From positions 1 through 56,937 of the forward strand of contig NZ_JAKGSD010000054.1 of assembly GCF_021654135.1 (NCBI RefSeq): a DNA stretch of 56,937 nt. Reading direction: 5' to 3'. Shown here one piece after another: positions 51,588-56,937 of this stretch. The notes under the pieces were generated by a model that saw only the letters and a list, made by a program, of their open reading frames with translations, made no database searches and was not told the origin of the DNA. Each line of letters opens with the position of its first letter. Within the stretch, counting starts at the first letter, position 1. Position numbers and translations under genes: made by a program. This DNA comes from Amycolatopsis tucumanensis (lineage in GTDB: Bacteria; Actinomycetota; Actinomycetes; Mycobacteriales; Pseudonocardiaceae).

Positions 51588-53212
51588 GCCGGCCTCCGCA
51601 CCACGAACGGGCCGATGGCGAGCAGGTCGATGGGGCTGGAGCCGAAGCACTCCAGCGCGTCGCGGGGCGAGTCGACCATCGGGCGGCCCGCGGTGTTGAG
51701 GCTGGTGTTGACGACGACGGGAATGCCGGTGCGGGCGGCGAACTCGTCGAGCATCCGCGCGACCAGCGGCTCGTCGGCCGGGTCCACCGTCTGGATCCGC
51801 GCGGTACCGTCCACATGGGTCACCGCCGGGATGCGGTCCCTCCACTCCGGACGGACGTCGTGCACGAACAGCATGTGCGGACTGGGCACCGGGCCGCGCT
51901 CGAACAGCTCCCGCGCCCGGCCGGCGAGGACCATGGGCGCGACCGGGCGGAACTGCTCGCGGCCCTTGACGTCGTTGAGGCGTTCCAGGTTGCGCCGGTG
52001 GCCGGGGTGCGCGAGCAGCGAGCGGTGGCCCAGCGCACGCGGGCCGAACTCGGCGCGGCCCTGGAACCAGGCCACGATCTCGTCGTCGGCGAGCGCCTGC
52101 GCCACGGTGGCGGCGAGGTCGTCCGGCCGGTCGTAGGGCAGCCGCGCGGTCTCGAGCGCCTGCTGGATCTCCGCGTCGGTGAAGCCCCGGCCGAGGTCGG
52201 CGCCCGGCATCGGCGCGGCCGGTTCGCCCAGTTCCGCGGCGAGGTGCAGGGCGGCGCCCAGAGCGGTGCCCGCGTCGCCCGCGGCGGGCTGCACCCAGAT
52301 CTCGTCGAACGGGCCTTCGGCGAGCAGCCGGGTGTTGGCCACGCAGTTCAGCGCGATGCCGCCGGCCATCGTGAGCCTGGGCTGCCCGGTCTGGGCGTGC
52401 AGCCAGCGCAGCAGGTCGAGCAGGACCTCTTCCAGCCGCTGCTGCACGCTGGCCGCGAGGTCGGCGTGCTCGGGCCGGAAGTCCGCGCCGGGTTCACGGC
52501 GCGGCGCGAACCGGGTCAGATCCACCGGCGCGGCGAGGAAACCGCCGTCCGGCAACGCGGCGAGCACCTCGGACAGCTCGTCGCGGAACCGCGGTTTCCC
52601 GTACGAGGCAAGGGCCATCACCTTGTACTCGTCGCTGGACCGCGCGAACCCGAGGTGTTCGGTGAGGTCCTCGTAACGCAGGCCCAGCGAGTGCGGCAGC
52701 CGTTGCGCGGCCAGCTCGGCCAGCTTGCCGTCGCGGTACTCGCCGGCCAGGTAGGACGTCGCCTCGCCGCGGCCGTCCGCGACCAGGACGGCGGCGTCGC
52801 CGAACGGCGCGGCCAGCCCGCTGGACGCGGCGTGCGCGACGTGGTGACGGACGAACCGCACCTTGCCCGGGTCCAGGCCGGGCAGCGCGGTCTTCAGGAA
52901 GTTCGGGGCGCGGCGCGCGTAGGTGGTGCGCAGCTCCTCCCAGCCCGGGTCGACGCCGTCGAGATCGTGATCGACCAGGTCCGGGTCGTAGGAGTAACCC
53001 ACGGCGTCCAGGTCCGCGGGCTCCAGGCCGGCCTCGGCCAGGCACCAGCGGGCGGCTTGCTCGGGGAGTTCCCAGGTGGCGAACGGGACCGGGCGCTTGC
53101 CGTGCTTGCGGCGGCTGAACCGCTCCTCCTCGGCGGCGGCGACCACCCGGCCGTCCACCACGAGGGCGGCAGCCGGATCGTGGAACACCGCGTTGATCCC
53201 GAGGATCCGCAA
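51584..53212 (-). CDS. Carbamoyltransferase (NodU/CmcH family)
   Basis: A 542-residue O-carbamoyltransferase that uses carbamoyl phosphate and ATP to carbamoylate a sugar hydroxyl. The Kae1-like N-terminal domain shows LRILGINAVFHDPAAALVVD, the metal-binding VRHHVAHAASSG and VMALASYGKPRF, MAGGIALNCVANTRLL. The C-terminal YrdC-like domain has FGPRALGHRSLLAHP. TTG at 53212 is chosen because GGAGG lies eight bases upstream and the family starts there; GTG at 53227 would add five residues. It likely decorates the heptose-containing glycan. Confidence 0.92.
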   Translation of the reverse strand: MRILGINAVFHDPAAALVVDGRVVAAAEEERFSRRKHGKRPVPFATWELPEQAARWCLAEAGLEPADLDAVGYSYDPDLVDHDLDGVDPGWEELRTTYARRAPNFLKTALPGLDPGKVRFVRHHVAHAASSGLAAPFGDAAVLVADGRGEATSYLAGEYRDGKLAELAAQRLPHSLGLRYEDLTEHLGFARSSDEYKVMALASYGKPRFRDELSEVLAALPDGGFLAAPVDLTRFAPRREPGADFRPEHADLAASVQQRLEEVLLDLLRWLHAQTGQPRLTMAGGIALNCVANTRLLAEGPFDEIWVQPAAGDAGTALGAALHLAAELGEPAAPMPGADLGRGFTDAEIQQALETARLPYDRPDDLAATVAQALADDEIVAWFQGRAEFGPRALGHRSLLAHPGHRRNLERLNDVKGREQFRPVAPMVLAGRARELFERGPVPSPHMLFVHDVRPEWRDRIPAVTHVDGTARIQTVDPADEPLVARMLDEFAARTGIPVVVNTSLNTAGRPMVDSPRDALECFGSSPIDLLAIGPFVVRRPA

Positions 53213-53272
53213 GCTCGTTACCTCCACATCCGGTCACCACTGCTACTTAGCGCTACCCCTGCTACTCCTCGT

Positions 53273-54211
53273 CTAAACGAGACTGACGTGGGTGGCGAAC
53301 CACTCCAGGGTCCGGCGCAGGCCCTCGTGCAGCTCCACCCGCGGCTGCCAGCCCAGTTCCCGTTGCGCCACCGCGATATCGGGGCAGCGTCGTTGCGGAT
53401 CGTCCACCGGGGCCGGGATGCCGCGCACCGGGACGCTCGTGCCTGCCAGCCGCTGGATTTCCCCGACCAGGTCGCGAATGCGGAGTTCGTGCGGGTTGCC
53501 GAGGTTGACCGGTCCCGGGAGATCGCTGTCCGCCAGCGCCAGCAGGCCGTCGACGGTGTCGTCCACATAGCACAGGGAGCGGGTCTGGGCGCCCTCGCCG
53601 GCGATGGTGACCGGCTCGCCGGTGAGGACCTGCCTGATGAACGTCGGGATCGCCCGGCCGTCGTCGGCGCGCATGCGGGGGCCGTAGGTGTTGAAGATGC
53701 GCGCGATGCCGGTGTTCACGCCGCGCGCGCGGCGGTAGGCGGCGGTGAGCGCTTCGGCGTAGCGTTTGGCCTCGTCGTACACGCTGCGCGGGCCGACCGG
53801 GTTCACGTTGCCCCAGTAGGTTTCGCGCTGCGGGTGTTCGCGCGGGTCGCCGTAGACCTCGCTGGTCGAGGCCAGCACGAACCGGGCGCCGTTGGCCTGC
53901 GCGAGGTCCAGCGCGTGGTTGGTGCCCGCCGCGCCGACCTGCAGCGTCTCCACCGGCAGGCGCTCGTAGTCGCGTGGCGAGGCGGGGCTGGCCAGGTGCA
54001 GCACCAGGTCGACGTGGCCGGTGATGTCCAGTCCACGGGCGACGTCGGCCTCGACGAAGCGGAAGTCGCCGCGCAGGTGCGCGATGTTGTCCGCGCGGCC
54101 GGTGGACAGGTTGTCCACGCAGGTGACGCGCATGCCGCGGGCGAGCAGGCGGTCGCAGAGGTGGGAGCCGACGAAGCCCGCTCCACCCGTGACGACCGCA
54201 TGCCCTGGCAC
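53273..54211 (-). CDS. UDP-glucuronate decarboxylase-like epimerase (UXS)
   Basis: A 312-residue extended SDR. The Rossmann motif is VVTGGAGFVGSHLCDRLL, followed by ASTSEVYGDP and the YxxxK site SVYDEAKRYAEAL. RIFNTYGPRMRADDGRAIP is the signature of UDP-glucuronate decarboxylase, which makes UDP-xylose. With Ugd in the same cluster the assignment is well supported. GTG at 54211 follows AGGAGG. It is the first gene of the nine-gene cluster; the promoter must lie in 54212-54263, where I saw no clear site. Confidence 0.9.
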   Translation of the reverse strand: MPGHAVVTGGAGFVGSHLCDRLLARGMRVTCVDNLSTGRADNIAHLRGDFRFVEADVARGLDITGHVDLVLHLASPASPRDYERLPVETLQVGAAGTNHALDLAQANGARFVLASTSEVYGDPREHPQRETYWGNVNPVGPRSVYDEAKRYAEALTAAYRRARGVNTGIARIFNTYGPRMRADDGRAIPTFIRQVLTGEPVTIAGEGAQTRSLCYVDDTVDGLLALADSDLPGPVNLGNPHELRIRDLVGEIQRLAGTSVPVRGIPAPVDDPQRRCPDIAVAQRELGWQPRVELHEGLRRTLEWFATHVSLV

Positions 54212-54263
54212 GCACTCCTCCTACCCGGCGGAGTCACTTCGAAACGCTACGGAGGTACTTCTC

Positions 54264-55085
54264 CTACGCCAGGGCTAACAGGGCGAGTGCCGCGGCAGCT
54301 CCGCAGACACCCAGAGTCTGCTTGCGGCTGAGGCGTTCACCCAGGAAGAGCAGTGCGAGCACCACGGGGATGGCCGGGTAGAGGGCGGCCAGGACGGTCG
54401 CGACGGCGAGCAGCTGCTGGTGGGTGGCGACCCAGTAGAGCACGATCGCGACGCTGCCGAGCGCGCCCGCGGAGGCGGCCGGCCAGGCGAGGCGGGGCCG
54501 CAGCGCGAGCGGGGTGCGCGTGCCGAGCACGAGGGGCAGGATGACGGCCACGGACGCGGCGCGGCTGACGACGATCGGCCAGAGCCCGGCGTCCAGCGGC
54601 ACGGGCTTCATGGCGAGGAACTGGATCGCGAAGCCGGCCCCCGCGACGAGCGCGTCCCGGATGCCCGGCCCGGCGGGACGCCCGCCGCCGGAGACGAGCC
54701 AGATGGCGGGCAGGGCGAGCACGATGCCGGCGATCGCCGCGGGCGAGGGCCGTTCCCCGAGGAAGGCCAGCCCGGCGACCACGGGCAGCGCGACGGCCCC
54801 GACGTCGCTGACGGGCACCACGACGCTCAGCGCGTCCCGGCTCATGGCCCGGTAGAGGAACCCGACGCCGATCCCCGTGCCGGCGCCGGAGAGCGCGCCC
54901 CACCAGATGCCGTGGCTCGTGGGAGCCGACCAGACCAGGGCGACGAGCAGGGTGACGAGGGTGCCGCCGAGCTGCGCGTAGAGGGAAACGGTGAGCCCAG
55001 GCGCCCGGCGCGCGACGACGCCGTTGACGAAGTGGGTGACGCCGAAGCACCCCGCCGACGCGAGGGCGAGCAGCTCCCCGGTCAT
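54264..55085 (-). CDS. EamA/DMT family transporter
   Basis: A 273-residue membrane protein with about ten helices in two EamA-type repeats. The first starts LLALASAGCFGVTHFVNGVV and ends GIVLALPAIWLVSGG; the second starts GIRDALVAGAGFAIQFLAM and ends TLGVCGAAAALALLALA. DMT transporters export amino acids or metabolites; the substrate is unknown. ATG at 55085 (TGEL start). It lies downstream of a repeat-filled spacer and the MarR gene, on the same strand. Confidence 0.9.
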   Translation of the reverse strand: MTGELLALASAGCFGVTHFVNGVVARRAPGLTVSLYAQLGGTLVTLLVALVWSAPTSHGIWWGALSGAGTGIGVGFLYRAMSRDALSVVVPVSDVGAVALPVVAGLAFLGERPSPAAIAGIVLALPAIWLVSGGGRPAGPGIRDALVAGAGFAIQFLAMKPVPLDAGLWPIVVSRAASVAVILPLVLGTRTPLALRPRLAWPAASAGALGSVAIVLYWVATHQQLLAVATVLAALYPAIPVVLALLFLGERLSRKQTLGVCGAAAALALLALA

Positions 55086-55804
55086 CGGCGACCTCCAATG
55101 CCGGCCAGCCCGCCCGCGACGGCAGCAGACGCGGCGGCCAGGCGCATCGACCCGCCGACGGGCTGCCCAGAACGCGACTCCGCGGCGCCGGCTCCCGCAG
55201 GAGCCACCCCACACCGGGGGCACCCCACGCCACGGCGCCGCGCAGCGGCCACCGCCCGCCCCTGCTCACCGGTCATGAGGGATCTCCAATGCCGGCCAGC
55301 CCGCCCGCGACGGCAGCAGACGCGGCGACCAGGCGCAGCGACCCGCCGCCAGACTGCCCAGAACGCGACTCCGCGGCGCCGGCTCCCGCAGGAGCCACCA
55401 CACACCGGGGCACCCCGCGCCACGGCGCCGCGCAGCGGCCACCGCCCGCGCCGGACCAGGGCTTTGCTCACCGGTCATCAGCGGCCTCCCGCGCGCGGCA
55501 ACGCCCGCCCCACCGCGCCGCCCCGCCTCCAATGCCGGCCAGCCCACCCGCGACGGCAGACCACCCAGAAGCCGATTCCGCGGCTCCCGCGCAAACCACC
55601 AGGCACCGGGAGCACGCGCAGCGGCGCCGCGCCACCGATCGCCCCCGACCAGGGCTTTGCTCATCGGTCATCAGCGGCCTCCCGCGCACGGCAACGCGCG
55701 CCCCACCGCGCCGCCCCGCCTCCGCTGCCTGGCAGGGGCCTCCCGCACCTGGCAGACGGTTCTCCGGTCCACTGCCCCGCGCGGGCCGAGTGGCCCACCC
55801 CTGC
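55086..55804. repeat. Degenerate ~190-bp tandem repeats between eamA and marR
   Basis: The spacer of about 720 bp is built from imperfect copies. The string CTCCAATGCCGGCCAGCC recurs at 55093, 55284 and 55527, and ACCAGGGCTTTGCTCA at 55455 and 55648 (193 bp apart). Each copy contains a version of CTCACCGGTCAT, the antisense form of the transporter start codons, next to a version of the MarR 3' end. ORFs in it are Gly/Ala/Arg-rich and look non-coding, so I do not call genes here. Confidence 0.75.
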
Positions 55805-56338
55805 TCACCCCTCATCAGCAGCCTCCCGCGCCCGGCAGGCCGCCCCCACCGGGCACACCTCTCCTTCCGCCACGCACGCCTCGCGGTCGCACAGCCGGCA
55901 CAGGCGGTCGGCCTCCGGGAGTTGCTCGTACGCCGCCGTCAGCAGCTTCCCCGCCAGCTCCGCGAACACCTCCCGCTCCCGCTCGTCGAGCGCCGCCGTC
56001 AACGAGCCGAGCCGCCCGCCGCGGCGGCCGAGGATCCGCCCCGCGGTCTCGACGCCGGCCGGGGTCAGGTGCACGGCGACCGCCCGCGCGAGGGTGGGCC
56101 GCCGCTCGACCAGGCCCCGCCGCTCCAGCGCGTCCACCATCCGCGCCGCGGCCGGCTGGCTCAGGCCGACCCGCCGCCCCAGCTCGGTCACCGACAGCCC
56201 GGGCGCCGTGGACAGCACCACCAGCGCGGCCGATCCGCTCACGCTCGTGCCCGCGGCGGCCGTCGCGTCGGTCAGGGCGAGGTCGTTGACCGTCAGCGCG
56301 AGAGCGCCGAGCAGGTTCGCCAGCCTTTCGTCATGCAT
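55805..56338 (-). CDS. MarR family regulator with Cys-rich C-terminus
   Basis: A 177-residue winged-helix MarR regulator. The DNA-binding part is LSVTELGRRVGLSQPAAARM with the wing RRPTLARAVAVHLTPAG. After the dimerisation helices comes a cysteine cluster, LCRLCDREACVAEGEVCPVGAACRA, five cysteines that could bind zinc, Fe-S or act as a redox switch. ATG at 56338 (or 56334) lies inside a perfect palindrome. Probable self-repression, with the EamA transporter downstream on the same strand as the natural target. Confidence 0.9.
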   Translation of the reverse strand: MHDERLANLLGALALTVNDLALTDATAAAGTSVSGSAALVVLSTAPGLSVTELGRRVGLSQPAAARMVDALERRGLVERRPTLARAVAVHLTPAGVETAGRILGRRGGRLGSLTAALDEREREVFAELAGKLLTAAYEQLPEADRLCRLCDREACVAEGEVCPVGAACRAREAADEG

Positions 56339-56349
56339 GACTCATGCAT
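56333..56349. promoter_or_regulatory. Perfect 17-bp palindrome at the marR start
   Basis: ATGCATGA, C, TCATGCAT: two exact eight-base arms around one central base, overlapping the start codon of the MarR gene and about 125 bp upstream of the divergent Mn catalase. A classic position for a MarR autoregulatory operator. Confidence 0.8.
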
Positions 56350-56474
56350 AGGTCATCGGAGTGGGATCCGCAAGTCGGCGGGGTGAACGCGAATAACCCG
56401 CCCGCCCGGGGGAAGCCCCCCGTCTGCACGCACGACCCAATTGCAACTTTCCTTCGTTTCCAAGGGAGATCTCT

Positions 56475-56937
56475 GTGTTCCGACACACGAAACTGCTGCA
56501 GTTCGAGGCGAAGCCGGAGCGTCCGGACCCGTACTACGCGCGCAAGCTGCAGGAGCTCATCGGCGGGGCCTACGGCGAGATGACCGTGACCATGCAGTAC
56601 CTGTTCCAGGGCTGGAACTGCCGCATCGAGGGCAAGTACAAAGACCTGATCATGGACACCGCGACCGAGGAGATCGGTCACGTGGAAATGCTGGCCACCA
56701 TGGTCGCCCGCCTGCTGGAGGGCGCGCCGGCCACCGCGACCGCGGAAGCCGCCAAGGACCCGGTGATGGCCGCCGTGCTGGGCGGGATGGACCCGCAGCA
56801 AGCCATCGTCTCCGGCGGCGGCGCCGTCCCCGCCGACTCCAACGGCACCCCGTGGAACGGCAAGTACATCGTCGCCTCCGGAAACCTGCTGGCGGATTTC
56901 CGGGCCAACGCGGCGGCCGAGGCGCAGGGCCGGCTGC
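56475..56937 (+). CDS. Manganese catalase, 5' part (runs off the window)
   Basis: The first 154 residues of a di-manganese catalase, which dismutates hydrogen peroxide. The first helix VFRHTKLLQFEAKPERPDPY, the ligand Glu35 in GGAYGEMTVTMQYL, and EEIGHVEM (Glu66, His69) fit the family, as does the GKYIVASGNLLADFRANAAA stretch. The 3' part with the remaining ligands lies beyond base 56937. GTG at 56475 follows AAGGGAGA. It is divergent from the MarR gene, and the 137-bp gap holds the MarR palindrome, so redox-linked co-control is possible. Confidence 0.95.
   Translation, partial: MFRHTKLLQFEAKPERPDPYYARKLQELIGGAYGEMTVTMQYLFQGWNCRIEGKYKDLIMDTATEEIGHVEMLATMVARLLEGAPATATAEAAKDPVMAAVLGGMDPQQAIVSGGGAVPADSNGTPWNGKYIVASGNLLADFRANAAAEAQGRL

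Noticed and set aside
55082..55664. Two overlapping minus-strand ORFs in the eamA-marR spacer, starting MSKALV
   Set aside because: They are translations of the degenerate repeats, Arg/Gly/Ala-rich, and each ends in the repeated start-codon junction; more likely repeat artefacts than genes.

Overview
The window is very GC-rich. Codons strongly favour G/C at third positions, GTG starts are frequent, many genes overlap by ATGA/GTGA, and the set includes an LCP protein, DUF3618/DUF3140 genes, a CoaE-GrpB fusion and an actinobacterial SigB-type promoter signature. This points to a filamentous actinomycete, most likely Pseudonocardiaceae (Amycolatopsis-like). That assignment is inference from gene content and was not searched. 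No rRNA, tRNA, CRISPR array or insertion sequence was recognised.

Layout. 1-5.3 kb: a 44-bp tandem repeat at the left edge, a YjbR/MmcQ protein, uvrB, a small Cys-rich protein, a PucR-type regulator and a DUF402 protein. 5.3-10.4 kb: a five-gene overlapping operon (drug-type ABC exporter, GT39-like membrane protein, NarL/DesK-type two-component system). 10.4-20.5 kb: DUF4097 protein, PPOX-fold protein, CoaE-GrpB fusion, streptogrisin-like protease, LCP cell-wall ligase, small Cys proteins, a large NTPase-LuxR regulator and an alpha/beta hydrolase. 20.5-26.4 kb: a carbohydrate locus with a FadR/GntR regulator and SMP-30 lactonase divergent from a Tat-lipoprotein ABC sugar importer and a secreted aldose 1-epimerase. 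26.4-30.2 kb: NTF2-like protein, a methyltransferase/TetR pair sharing a double operator, and two membrane or surface proteins.

30.2-37.7 kb is the most striking region. Two tandem Family 2B encapsulin shell genes, each an HK97-type shell with an internal cyclic-nucleotide-binding-like domain, are followed with a GTGA overlap by a polyprenyl diphosphate synthase. After a palindrome-rich spacer come ispH (with an N-terminal extension of about 115 residues) and ispG. I infer that IspG and IspH make IPP/DMAPP for a prenyl synthase sequestered in a two-component nanocompartment. No terpene cyclase is present in the window.

37.7-44.3 kb: a PPOX flavoprotein, a four-gene stress-type membrane operon (holin family, DUF3618, DUF3140, small protein), ctaD, and a nucleotidyltransferase-BON-phosphoesterase operon divergent from an RsbW-like kinase. 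Both sides of that divergence carry a GTTT-N15-GGGTA(T/C) promoter. A STAS protein follows. 44.3-54.2 kb: a tightly coupled nine-gene minus-strand surface-glycan cluster that contains a full predicted ADP-heptose route (GmhA, HldE, a GmhB domain fused to a GT2), UDP-glucose to UDP-xylose conversion (Ugd, UXS), two GT9 glycosyltransferases, a carbamoyltransferase and an SDR. 54.3-56.9 kb: an EamA transporter, degenerate ~190-bp repeats, a Cys-rich MarR regulator with a palindromic operator, and the 5' part of a manganese catalase that runs off the right edge.
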